From: Pararhizobium arenae
Lineage (GTDB): Bacteria; Pseudomonadota; Alphaproteobacteria; Rhizobiales; Rhizobiaceae
Assembly (NCBI RefSeq): GCF_001931685.1
Contig: NZ_MOOY01000002.1
Span: 124,001-188,000, forward strand
Reading direction: 5' to 3'
DNA length: 64,000 nt
The notes under the pieces are model-generated. The model saw only the letters and a program-made list of their open reading frames with translations, did no database searches and was not told the origin of the DNA. Of the stretch, positions 27,250-35,671 are shown piece by piece. Position 1 is the first letter of the stretch; each line of letters begins with the position of its first letter. The position numbers were made by a program, and so were the translations under genes.

Positions 27250-28266
27250 TTATTTCGCTGCCTCTATGACCTTCTGCGCATCGGCCTGCGAATACTCGAC
27301 ATTGGCGACGCCACCTTCCTGGGTGCTCGCCAGGTTGGCCTCCAGCGTGTCCTGAGTGATGCTGAGGAAGGGAACGACGAGATCCTTCTTTACCTCTTTG
27401 CCGTCAAGGATCTGCTGAGCGACCCAGAATGCGAGCGTCGATACGCCTGGCGCGATCGAAACAGACATGGTTTCGTAGCCATTGGCGTCCTTTTGCTCCT
27501 TCCACCACTTCAGTTCGTCCTGCCGGTTGCCCATGATGATCGTGGGTATCGGCCGCTTGGCGGCGGCAAAGGCTTCCGCCGCACCGTAGCCATCGCCGCC
27601 CTGGGTAACGACTGCTGCTATCTCGGGAAGGCTGGGCAGAATGCCGGCGACTGCTTTCTGGGCCACGTCCTGTGCCCAGTCGCCATGCACGGAGCCGACG
27701 ATCTTAAACTGCGGGAATTGGGCGACCCCGGCGTGAATGCCTGCGGAAATCTCGTCATCCACGAAAACCCCGGCAAGGCCGCGGATTTCCAGCAGATTGC
27801 CGCCGGCCGGGATTTTCTTGGACAGGTACTCGATCTGGCTACGTCCCATTTCCTTGAAATCGACGGCAATGCGCCAGGCGCACGGTTCCGTCACGATACC
27901 GTCGAACGAGACAACGGTAATCCCGGCATCGCAGGCCTCCTTCACGGCGCCATTGAGCGCGGTCGGAGACGCGGCATTGATCACGATGGCGTCGTAGCCC
28001 TGCAAGATCATGTTCTGGATTTGCGCGGCTTGCTCGGTCGCTTGGTTTTCGGCGGTCGTGAAGGGATCGGCGGCGGCAACGATCCCGGCCTTTACCGCTT
28101 CGCCCGTTACCTTCTCCCAACTCGTCAGCATTGCCTGCCGCCAGGAGTTTCCGGCGTAATTGTTGGACAATGCAATCTTCTTGTCCGCTGTATCGGCCAT
28201 CGCCTTCATCGGCAGTGCTGCGCACGCCAATGCTGCCGATGCCAAAAGCATCTTCCTGAAATACAT
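27250..28266 (-). CDS. CUT2 sugar ABC transporter substrate-binding protein
   Basis: Periplasmic receptor of 338 residues with a signal peptide (MYFRKMLLASAALACAALPMKAMA, cleaved near 24) and the RbsB-type fold: NNYAGNSWRQAM near the start, MILQGYDAIVINAASP near 90, and VVTQGGDGYGAAEAFAAAKR near 220. Ligand unknown; the operon's lactonase and nearby SDR enzyme argue for an aldose or polyol. First gene of the operon, with its promoter in the 281-nt gap shared with the divergent histidine kinase. Confidence 0.87.
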   Translation of the reverse strand: MYFRKMLLASAALACAALPMKAMADTADKKIALSNNYAGNSWRQAMLTSWEKVTGEAVKAGIVAAADPFTTAENQATEQAAQIQNMILQGYDAIVINAASPTALNGAVKEACDAGITVVSFDGIVTEPCAWRIAVDFKEMGRSQIEYLSKKIPAGGNLLEIRGLAGVFVDDEISAGIHAGVAQFPQFKIVGSVHGDWAQDVAQKAVAGILPSLPEIAAVVTQGGDGYGAAEAFAAAKRPIPTIIMGNRQDELKWWKEQKDANGYETMSVSIAPGVSTLAFWVAQQILDGKEVKKDLVVPFLSITQDTLEANLASTQEGGVANVEYSQADAQKVIEAAK

Positions 28267-28547
28267 ATCTCTCTCCCTCTTGATCCGGCCTTCATCCGGC
28301 GGGATCCGTTCATCTTGGCCTAGGCGACGATGAGCTTTGTGAATGCCGAGCTTCCTCCTCTCAGCGGCGCAAGGATCGTATAGAACGTGCGGCTTGTATA
28401 GGAAGATTGAGGCAGCGAGTTTGCGGAATCTGCTATAGTTGGTGCGGGATCATGCAAGACGAGCCGCGGGTGGCAAGCGCTTAATAAGCACAGGGATCGA
28501 GACTTGCCGCTGGGGTGGAGCGAAGGCGGCGGTGAGGAGAGACGAAC
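28267..28547. promoter_or_regulatory. divergent intergenic region between sugar importer and two-component genes
   Basis: This 281-nt gap must hold the promoters of the CUT2 operon (minus) and of the histidine kinase (plus). TATAGT near 28433 could be a plus-strand -10. AAGCGCTT at 28475-28482 is the same 8-bp palindrome as in the LacI region at 8031, continuing into GCTTAATAAGC. No regulator of LacI type is adjacent, so its role is unclear. Confidence 0.35.
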
Positions 28548-29798
28548 ATGCTCAAGATGGCGCCTTCGGTGCTTCTCGAACATTATCTGGCAATATCACG
28601 CCTGCTTGCCGGGCAACTGGAATTCCGCTCCGCCATTCGCGCGGTCGCGGCGCAGATATCGCACATCATCCCCCATGACCACCTCGACGTCTGCATTGTT
28701 ATGCATGGCGGCAAGTACCATACCGCCTATGAGACGGGACTTGAAACGGCATGGGGCAACCATCCGCCGGCCCTCGTTTCCGGAAGCCCGATCCGCGCGC
28801 TTCTCTGGGGGGAGGTGCCGTATTTTCTGACGGACGATGCCGGCTCCGATGAGCGGTTCAATTTTGAAAATGCCTTCACCCGGCCGATTTTCGACCAGGG
28901 GCTCCGCAGCAGAATCCATGTTCCGCTCAAGGTGGAGGGAGACGTGATCGGCGCTCTCAGCTGTTCTTCCCATCAGGCAGGCGTTTATACGATGGAGGAC
29001 ATCGTCAACGCCCGGTCCCTTGCCGATCTGCTTTCGCCTTATTTCTTTGCTTTACGGGCCGCCGAGCAGGCCCAGCAATCGGCAATCGTCGAGGCCGAGG
29101 CCCGGGCACGCGAAGAGGGGTTGCGGCTCGGGGCGCTTAATCTCACGGAAGCCCTCGAGCGCGAACGCCAGCGTATTGGCATGGATCTGCACGATCAGAC
29201 GCTTGCGGACCTGACCCGTTTGTCGCGGCGGCTCGAACGTCTTACCCATGAACCGGATATTGCCGGCGAAACGCTGGAGCCCCTGCTTCGTAGCCTGCAA
29301 CACTGCATGCACGATCTGAGGCAGATCATCGAGGAAGCAAAGCCTTCGGTGCTGCAGCTTTTCGGTTTCGTCCAGGCGGTGGAAAACCATCTGGATCGAT
29401 CGGTGCGCGATAGCGGACTGTCTATCCATCGCGAGTTGATCGACGAGACGGACGGCGGCGTCGACAATCTGGATCCAACCGTTTGCGTTGCGCTGTTTCG
29501 CATCACTCAGGAAGCCATCAACAATGCGGTCCGCCACGCCCAGGCAAACCGCATCGTCGTGCGGCTTGGCGAGCAAACAGATGGCTTTTCCGTCGAGGTT
29601 TGTGACGACGGCGTTGGCATAGCCAAACAGCGGCGCCACAATGGCGGCGGTATCGACAACATGAAAACCCGAGCGCGGCTGATTTCCGCCAAGTTTTCCA
29701 TCAGCGCGGGCCGAAACAATATCGGGACCGCGATCGGCGTGCACCTGCCATTGGATGCGCCGACGCCGCCGCCGCTAAAAATGAGGAATGACCAATGA
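28548..29798 (+). CDS. GAF-domain sensor histidine kinase (NarL/HisKA_3 class)
   Basis: A soluble sensor kinase of 416 residues with no membrane span. A GAF-like sensor covers residues about 20-165, followed by a helical linker and a HisKA_3 box with the phospho-acceptor His215 (RQRIGMDLHDQTLADL). The HATPase domain has an N-box near 322-330 (EAINNAVRH) and a G-box DDGVGI. It should sense a cytosolic small molecule or redox cue. Its stop overlaps the response regulator start as ATGA, and both are divergent from the CUT2 sugar importer, which may be their target. Confidence 0.85.
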   Translation: MLKMAPSVLLEHYLAISRLLAGQLEFRSAIRAVAAQISHIIPHDHLDVCIVMHGGKYHTAYETGLETAWGNHPPALVSGSPIRALLWGEVPYFLTDDAGSDERFNFENAFTRPIFDQGLRSRIHVPLKVEGDVIGALSCSSHQAGVYTMEDIVNARSLADLLSPYFFALRAAEQAQQSAIVEAEARAREEGLRLGALNLTEALERERQRIGMDLHDQTLADLTRLSRRLERLTHEPDIAGETLEPLLRSLQHCMHDLRQIIEEAKPSVLQLFGFVQAVENHLDRSVRDSGLSIHRELIDETDGGVDNLDPTVCVALFRITQEAINNAVRHAQANRIVVRLGEQTDGFSVEVCDDGVGIAKQRRHNGGGIDNMKTRARLISAKFSISAGRNNIGTAIGVHLPLDAPTPPPLKMRNDQ

Positions 29799-30517
29799 AG
29801 GTTCTCATCGTCGAAGACGACCCTTTGCACCGCTCATACTTGCACGAAGCCGTCAGTGCAGCGCTGCCCGAATGCGAAACCGTGATCGAGGCGGAAAACG
29901 GAACCATGGGAGAAAAGCTGGCGCGCGACTATGGTTCGGCCCATGTCGTTATGGACCTGCAAATGAACACGCGAAACGGAATCGAGGCCGCCCGCACGAT
30001 TTGGAAAGAGAGGCCGGATACGCGTATTCTCTTCTGGTCCAACTATTCCGATGAAGCATATGTAAGAGGCGTCTCACGTATCGTCCCGGACGGCGCGGCT
30101 TACGGATACGTTCTCAAGTCGGCTTCCGACGAGCGGTTGAAGCTGGCTTTGCGCAGCATTTTCGTCGAGGCGCAATGCGTTATCGATCGGGAAGTGCGCG
30201 GTATGCAGCAAAAGAGCCTTGGTCAGACACGAGGTTTCAGCGATACGGAGTATGAAATCCTGATCGATATCGCCTTGGGTCTGACTGACCGCGCCATTGC
30301 GAAAAGACGAAACCTTTCCCTCCGAAGCGTCCAGAACAGGCTGCAGCAGCTTTATGAAAAACTCGGCGTCTATCAAATCGCATCGGACGACCACGAAGAC
30401 AGCCGCTTCAATCTGCGGGCAAGGGCGGTAACCGTTGCGATGCTGCGCAAGCTGCTGAACTATAGCGCCTTGGAACGCGCCGAGAGTGAACTAGCCGAAT
30501 GGCTGAAAGCTGTCTGA
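29795..30517 (+). CDS. NarL/LuxR-type response regulator
   Basis: A 240-residue partner of the GAF kinase. The receiver domain (1-125) has the acidic pocket Glu7-Asp8-Asp9, phospho-acceptor Asp54 (VVMDLQM) and Lys108 (YVLKSA). The output helix-turn-helix lies at about 145-195 (SDTEYEILIDIALGLTDRAIAKRRNLSLRSVQ region) and is a diverged LuxR-type domain. A C-terminal extension of some 40 residues after it is unusual. The ATG at 29795 is coupled to the kinase gene. Confidence 0.85.
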   Translation: MKVLIVEDDPLHRSYLHEAVSAALPECETVIEAENGTMGEKLARDYGSAHVVMDLQMNTRNGIEAARTIWKERPDTRILFWSNYSDEAYVRGVSRIVPDGAAYGYVLKSASDERLKLALRSIFVEAQCVIDREVRGMQQKSLGQTRGFSDTEYEILIDIALGLTDRAIAKRRNLSLRSVQNRLQQLYEKLGVYQIASDDHEDSRFNLRARAVTVAMLRKLLNYSALERAESELAEWLKAV

Positions 30518-30587
30518 TAGGATTTTTTCTTCGTCACATCGCATTCCGGCAACCGGGTTACCAGTAAACGCATCCGTATTTTCGAGC

Positions 30588-31349
30588 TCAAGGTTTAGCA
30601 GTCGTTAGCCTGAATTCGGTCATTTCCTCAGGAGTGAGGTAGTAGAGACGGTCGGGCGGTGTTTCCAGGGCTTTCAGCCAGAGCCCGGCGCCGATGCCCA
30701 TGTCTTCGAGGTGACGCGCAATTCGGGCGGTGGTGATCTGGGCCGAAGACATCGCTTCTTCCGGCGAAGGTCGTATGCGGCTGCCGTTGAACACCTGATG
30801 GACACCGATCACGGCATCCTTTTCCGCCGTGCGGACCTCACCACCGGCGAAGATGAGCGGGCAGGATGAGGCACAAAGCGCCTTTTCCGCGACCAGGGTT
30901 GCCAGCTTCTTCTGCCTTATCAGCGACGACATGGTGATTGCGTCATCGACGGAACCGCCTGGAGAATTCAGCGTGATCGTCTTCACATATTCGCCGCGCG
31001 CCTCGATTTCGGCGGCGAAGCGGCCGGCAGATCCGGGATCGATCGCGCCTTCGGCCAGCAGGACGCCTCCGCCGGTCAGCGTAAAGGTGATCGGCTTGCG
31101 CAGCACTTCGGCAGGACTGGCGGGATCGACAGGCGGCGCGTGTGGTGTGCCGTCCGTCAAGGCGGGCGGCAGGACCGGCGTGTCGGTGGTCAAAGGGTCA
31201 TGCCCCGGAAGCAGCGCCTCGCCTTTAGTCGTGGCGATTTCATGGATGTCGAGCACCACGAACGTCGACGTCACGCCTAGCAGCATGAAGAAGGCGGTGC
31301 GCATGATCGCACCGTCATCGAACGCGGCCAGCGCCTGTCTGAGGGTCAC
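30588..31349 (-). CDS. membrane-anchored ClpP-fold protein (COG3904-like)
   Basis: A 253-residue protein with one N-terminal membrane span (residues about 17-35), a proline-rich linker and a ClpP/crotonase-fold domain. An oxyanion-type loop NSPGGSV (128-134), the block CASSCPLIFAGG with probable nucleophile Ser161, and His184 in GVHQ match the ClpP-like serine peptidase arrangement. The domain should lie outside the cytosol. No substrate is known for these proteins. It overlaps the coiled-coil membrane protein gene upstream by ATGA, so the two are probably made together and may interact. Confidence 0.75.
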   Translation of the reverse strand: MTLRQALAAFDDGAIMRTAFFMLLGVTSTFVVLDIHEIATTKGEALLPGHDPLTTDTPVLPPALTDGTPHAPPVDPASPAEVLRKPITFTLTGGGVLLAEGAIDPGSAGRFAAEIEARGEYVKTITLNSPGGSVDDAITMSSLIRQKKLATLVAEKALCASSCPLIFAGGEVRTAEKDAVIGVHQVFNGSRIRPSPEEAMSSAQITTARIARHLEDMGIGAGLWLKALETPPDRLYYLTPEEMTEFRLTTAKP

Positions 31350-32698
31350 GTGCCCGGTCCCTTTCGCGGCGCCTTGGCCGGATCGAAACTCGCGACATTG
31401 CTGGGGTGATGCGCTTCCCCCGCCTCGGCGGATCGATGATGATCGTCATCGTGTATTCCTGCGTCGGCGGCAGCAAGCACCGCAGCCTCGGCCGTGGCGC
31501 CGGTTGCTGGCGCTTTTTCCGCGATCGCTTTCTGCAGCGCGAGCGTCTCCATGAGTTCGGCCACCGTTACGCGTTCGGCGAAGGGCATGTCGCGTCCCTG
31601 ATGACGGATGGCGCCATGCACGATCGCGAGGATGAACACCATGACGCCCGGCAGAAGGTCGATCGAAATCGCACCCGCCCATGCCGGGATGAAATCATAG
31701 GCATATTCGAGCACCGCCTCTGCAGGCGATAACGGCACGAAGCGGCGTTCCGGAACAGGCGGGCGCGTCACCACCTCGTCGGCCGCCTTCGCCAGCGCCC
31801 TGGATTGCGCCGCAACAGACGTCCGCACCGTGTCCATCACCTGGTTTTGCCGATTGACAAGATCAGGCGCCGAGCCATCCGGTACGGGCGCGATGAAGCC
31901 CAGCGACAGGTCGTCTGCGGCGCGACGGATCGACGGGGCAACGGAAGTCTGCGACAACTGCGCCATCACGTTCGTCAGCGCCACCGCTTCGGTCGAGAAC
32001 TGGTCGGCGCGCGGTCCGATCAGGCCCGGCGTCGAAAGGAGAGTGCGCATCGCTTCCAGCCGCTTCTGGCCCTGTTCCACCAAATCGGCAACCTGTTCGC
32101 GCGATGCGCTGATCGTGCCTTCCAGAGCCTTCATCTGCTGGGACATCTGGTTCAGAAGCTGCACGACGCTCCCGGAACCGGTTGTGCCCGTCAGCGATCC
32201 CGATTGCCGCTCCACCGCGGCAAGCTGGGCGAAGCGTTCCGAGGCACGCTGTATGTCGGGCAGGAGGCTCTGGGTCGCCAGCGCGTTCTGGTGGGCACGA
32301 TCGAGATCGGCGGTATAGGTCTCGACAGATCGGGCAAGATGCTGCTCGACGGCGGCGGAGCCCGCCAGTGCCGCCGCATTCAACCAACTCGACATGGCGA
32401 CAATCATCGCGCAGCCGACGGCCATGACGACAAGCAGTCCCGCGCGGGCGGCTCGGCTCGTCACATGCGGATAAAACCGCATCATGTACGACCAGAATGC
32501 GTAGATACCCACGGAAACCGAGACCGAATAGATCAAAGCCGCGAAAAACACGGCAGTGGGCGACCCGTCAAGGATCGTCCGTGCTCCGAGATAGGTATAG
32601 ACGCCGGATGCGAGTGCCAGAACGGCGAGTGCGAAACGGGTCATGGTTTCGACGGCTGCTACACCGTCCGTCAAGCGACGCGAAGCGCCTAGCGCCAT
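31346..32698 (-). CDS. coiled-coil membrane protein of unknown function
   Basis: A 450-residue protein with three N-terminal spans (about 20-38, 48-70, 86-106), a long alanine/glutamine-rich helical region likely to form coiled coil (about 110-310, including a QLLNQMSQQMKALEG stretch), a further span near 340-365 and a cytosolic-looking histidine/alanine-rich tail. No family is recognised. It is first in a two-gene operon with the ClpP-like protein, to which it is coupled by an ATGA overlap; it could present or scaffold that protein's substrate. Nothing in the sequence gives the substrate. Confidence 0.7.
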   Translation of the reverse strand: MALGASRRLTDGVAAVETMTRFALAVLALASGVYTYLGARTILDGSPTAVFFAALIYSVSVSVGIYAFWSYMMRFYPHVTSRAARAGLLVVMAVGCAMIVAMSSWLNAAALAGSAAVEQHLARSVETYTADLDRAHQNALATQSLLPDIQRASERFAQLAAVERQSGSLTGTTGSGSVVQLLNQMSQQMKALEGTISASREQVADLVEQGQKRLEAMRTLLSTPGLIGPRADQFSTEAVALTNVMAQLSQTSVAPSIRRAADDLSLGFIAPVPDGSAPDLVNRQNQVMDTVRTSVAAQSRALAKAADEVVTRPPVPERRFVPLSPAEAVLEYAYDFIPAWAGAISIDLLPGVMVFILAIVHGAIRHQGRDMPFAERVTVAELMETLALQKAIAEKAPATGATAEAAVLAAADAGIHDDDHHRSAEAGEAHHPSNVASFDPAKAPRKGPGT

Positions 32699-32828
32699 GA
32701 AGGCCTCCGAGAAGTGAGGAACGTGATCCTTAAAAAAGTATTATGAAGGGGGCGGAATGATGACCGCGTGTTTGGGGGACGATCAAGAGTGGATCACGCC
32801 CGTGCTGGACAGGCTTTGCCCCGACGCC

Positions 32829-33449
32829 TCAGGTCCGTGCCACATTCTCCGCAAGATCTTCACCGCAAGGGCCAGGCCATGTGCTTAGCGCTTGTCTGGC
32901 CACTTGCAGCAGTTTTTCTCGCGGGAATCCGGCCTTGGCCTGAACGGCTATGCCGTGGCTTACCGCCAGGACGAAGGCTGCAAGCGTCGCGGGATCGGCG
33001 TCGTCGGGAAGATCCCCGTCTTCCTTGGCCTGCTGGAAGCGTTGGTGCAACGCCGCCTCGCCGGCCGCCCGCCATTCGATCAAGGCGCGTCGCGCCGGTT
33101 CGGCATCGTCGGAGGCGGCAAGCGCGCCGTTGACGCCGAGGCATCCCGTGTTTTCGGCATAACGCGTCGTCAGCTCAGCCGCTCCCTCAAGGACGCGCGC
33201 GGCAACCTGCCGGGAGGTTGGTGCGCGCAAGGCTTCCCAAACGTAGTTGCCGTAGTTGGACGAATAGCGTTCCAGTGCTCGCAGGAACATCGCTTCCTTG
33301 TTGCCGAATGCGGAATACAAGGCGGGCCGCTCCACCCCGACCGCGGCTACCAGATCCGCATAGGACGTGCCTTCATACCCCTTGCTCCAGAAGACGCGGA
33401 GCACCGCTTCCAGCGCTTCATCGGTATCAAACGTGCGTTGTCGTGGCAT
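32829..33449 (-). CDS. TetR family transcriptional regulator
   Basis: A 206-residue repressor-type protein with its helix-turn-helix at residues about 10-55 (ALEAVLRVFWSKGYEGTSYADLVAAVGVERPALYSAFGNKEAMF) and a TetR_C-type ligand domain with conserved GCLGVN near 102. It is divergent from the MDR oxidoreductase gene and probably represses it and itself through the two 12-bp repeats in the gap. TetR proteins next to this kind of reductase often respond to quinones or electrophiles. Confidence 0.85.
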   Translation of the reverse strand: MPRQRTFDTDEALEAVLRVFWSKGYEGTSYADLVAAVGVERPALYSAFGNKEAMFLRALERYSSNYGNYVWEALRAPTSRQVAARVLEGAAELTTRYAENTGCLGVNGALAASDDAEPARRALIEWRAAGEAALHQRFQQAKEDGDLPDDADPATLAAFVLAVSHGIAVQAKAGFPREKLLQVARQALSTWPGPCGEDLAENVART

Positions 33450-33464
33450 CAGGACCTCCTTTCG

Positions 33465-33519
33465 TAACGACCGTTATATTACGCTTGACAGCGTGCGTCC
33501 ATAATTTTAATGACCGTTA
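33465..33519. promoter_or_regulatory. promoter with two TetR-type operator copies
   Basis: TAACGACCGTTA (33465-33476) is TAACG-AC-CGTTA, a perfect inverted repeat, and TAATGACCGTTA (33508-33519) repeats it with one change, 43 bp start to start. Between them TTGACA (33485-33490) is a perfect -35 for the plus-strand oxidoreductase gene. The arrangement fits cooperative repression of the divergent pair. Confidence 0.65.
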
Positions 33520-33563
33520 CGTAATGATCTTTACATATTCAAAATATCGGCAAGGGATCTAAC

Positions 33564-34586
33564 ATGACGAACGGTAAAAATCGCCAATATGTGCTCGCAG
33601 CGCGGCCGCAGGGTCCTGCCAAACGGAGTGATTTCAAGCTCATCGAGGCCGACATTCCGTCCATAAGCGACGGCCAGGTTCTGTTCCGGAACACGATGTT
33701 TTCGATCGATCCATATCAGCGCAATCTCATGGGCAATGGATCGTCGGAATGGCCCACCATCGCGTTGGGCGACCCGATGGGCGGTCCGACCGTCGCCGTT
33801 GTCGAGGAGAGCAAGCATCCCGACTTCAACGTGGGTGACCCTGTCCAGACGTGGTCTGGCTGGCAGGATTTCGCGACCTCCGACGGACCCGACATCCGCA
33901 AGCTTGATCCAGAGGAGGCGCCGCTTTCGACTGCGCTGGGTCCGCTCGGCCTGAACGGCTTCTCGGCCTGGTATGGAATGACGAAGGTTCACACCTTCAA
34001 GCCGGGCGGAACGCTTGTCGTCACCGGTGCGGCCGGTTCCGTTGGTTCCATTGCCGCTCAGCTTGGCAAGCTCCGCGGGCTGCGTGTCGTCGGCATCGCG
34101 GGCGGTGCAAAGAAGGTTGCCTTCCTCAGAGAAGACCTCGGGCTGGACGACGCCATCGACTACCGGGCTCACAATTTCGCGGACCGCGTCAGGCGTGCAC
34201 TTCCCGATGGCATCGACGCATTCTTCGAAAATGTCGGAGGGCCGATCTTCCCGGTGTTGATGGAGCACTTCAACAGAGACGCCAAGATGACGATCTGCGG
34301 CACGATCTCGGACTATAGCGAGACCGAATTGCCCAAGGGCATCAACTATCTGCCGCGCCTGATCACCCTCATCCATTACCGCTTCGTGGACATCAAGGCC
34401 TTCGCCACACCTTACGTCATGGACACGATGCCGGAGTTTCTTGCGGAAATGACGCCCTTGGTAAAGCAGGGCAAGGTCAAATATCGCGAAGAGTTCATCG
34501 ACGGCTTCGCCAAGCTGCCCGAGGCAATGATGTCGCTGTTCGACGGAACCCATAGTGGCAAAAAGCTGATTGTCAGGGCGGATTGA
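33564..34586 (+). CDS. zinc-less MDR NADP-dependent oxidoreductase (CurA/LTB4DH-like)
   Basis: A cytosolic reductase of 340 residues that probably reduces alpha,beta-unsaturated ketones or aldehydes with NADPH. It has the MDR N-terminal domain, the cofactor motif VTGAAGSVGSIAAQLGKL near 153-170 and GIAGGAKKVAFL, and a family-typical FFENVGG near 225-231. The zinc ligands of alcohol dehydrogenases are absent. Divergent from a TetR regulator, a usual set-up for electrophile detoxification. Confidence 0.88.
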   Translation: MTNGKNRQYVLAARPQGPAKRSDFKLIEADIPSISDGQVLFRNTMFSIDPYQRNLMGNGSSEWPTIALGDPMGGPTVAVVEESKHPDFNVGDPVQTWSGWQDFATSDGPDIRKLDPEEAPLSTALGPLGLNGFSAWYGMTKVHTFKPGGTLVVTGAAGSVGSIAAQLGKLRGLRVVGIAGGAKKVAFLREDLGLDDAIDYRAHNFADRVRRALPDGIDAFFENVGGPIFPVLMEHFNRDAKMTICGTISDYSETELPKGINYLPRLITLIHYRFVDIKAFATPYVMDTMPEFLAEMTPLVKQGKVKYREEFIDGFAKLPEAMMSLFDGTHSGKKLIVRAD

Positions 34587-34688
34587 GCCGGCTTTTAAAC
34601 TACCCCGCCGGTAAAAGCCCCTAAAACCTTCCGGCGGACTTGCCTGATTCCCGCCACACCTCAACTGCCGTCGCGGTCGATCCGTATG

Positions 34689-35603
34689 TCATGACGATGA
34701 AGAGAGGTAAGCGGCCATGGCGGCCGCAAGCCGGCTTGCGCGCTCCACATGGGCGGGGTCCGACACAAGAAACTCCGATACCAGGGCCTCGATCATCGCG
34801 AGTGCCGGCAGGCTGGAGGACGGCAGCAGCGGATGAGGCGCGGCAGCGAGAAGCAGCGTGTCGGTTACGCCGGCCAAGGGCGAGGCGATGGAATCGGTCA
34901 GTGCGACGACACCGGCGCCGGCCCTTTTCGCCGCGTTGGCAAGATCGGTCACGTCGGCCGAATACCGGGGAAAGGCAAGCGCAATCACCAGATCACCCCT
35001 TCCGACGCTCATCAGGCGACCTGCCGCAACTTCCGTTCCCCCATACTGGACCACGTTTACCACGCCGTCACGGTAGGGCTGCAGCCCGAGTGCGAGCATC
35101 GCCGCCAGATGCGACGACAGCCCGAAGCCCATGACCCAGACGTTGCGGGCATTCTTGATCAGCACCGCCACCTCGCGGAGTGTGCGGGCGGTCTGTGGAT
35201 CGGTCAGCGATTCGATCGATCTCAACCCATTGGCAAGGCTCGCCTCGGCGGCTCCCTGTCCCGCGCTTCCCTTGTCGAGTTCCGCCCCGAGCTTTTTTAC
35301 CGGGGCAATCAGCGCGTGCACGGTCTCGCCGACGGCTGCCCTGAATTCGGGATAGCCGGAGAGACCGAGATCGCGGACATAGCGGCTGATGGTGCTCGCG
35401 GAAATCGATGAATTCTTTGCGACTTCCTCGATGCCATGGGTCGCGACGAAGATCGGATCCCGCAGGATAAAGTCAGACAGGCTGCGTTGCGAAGGCGATC
35501 CCTGCTTCAGCAGCGAAAGCACCTTCTGCCCGAGCGGGGAAGAGTTGAACCGGCGGTCGGCTTCCGCGGACCAGGACGATGATGGTGACATATTTTTTTT
35601 CAC
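34689..35603 (-). CDS. RpiR/MurR family regulator with SIS domain
   Basis: A 304-residue regulator: N-terminal HTH_6 (residues about 28-100, IEEVAKNSSISASTISRYVRDLGLSGYPEF) and SIS sugar-phosphate-binding domain (about 130-270, NVWVMGFGLSSHLAAMLALGL). RpiR proteins usually sense phosphorylated sugars, yet several rhizobial ones sit beside amino acid transporters, as here. Divergent from the polar amino acid importer by only 68 nt, so it is the likely regulator of that operon. A second ATG at 35591 is possible. Confidence 0.85.
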   Translation of the reverse strand: MKKNMSPSSSWSAEADRRFNSSPLGQKVLSLLKQGSPSQRSLSDFILRDPIFVATHGIEEVAKNSSISASTISRYVRDLGLSGYPEFRAAVGETVHALIAPVKKLGAELDKGSAGQGAAEASLANGLRSIESLTDPQTARTLREVAVLIKNARNVWVMGFGLSSHLAAMLALGLQPYRDGVVNVVQYGGTEVAAGRLMSVGRGDLVIALAFPRYSADVTDLANAAKRAGAGVVALTDSIASPLAGVTDTLLLAAAPHPLLPSSSLPALAMIEALVSEFLVSDPAHVERASRLAAAMAAYLSSSS

Positions 35604-35671
35604 CTGTTGACTATCTGAAAATCTATTGCCATCGTCAAGGCGCAGGAAAGAAAACAGGGAGGTTATTTCCT

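Noticed and set aside
32758-32889. Short open frame of about 43 codons with a GGGGGCGGA site, overlapping the TetR gene end
   Set aside because: It overlaps a real gene antisense, has no recognisable sequence and seems fortuitous.
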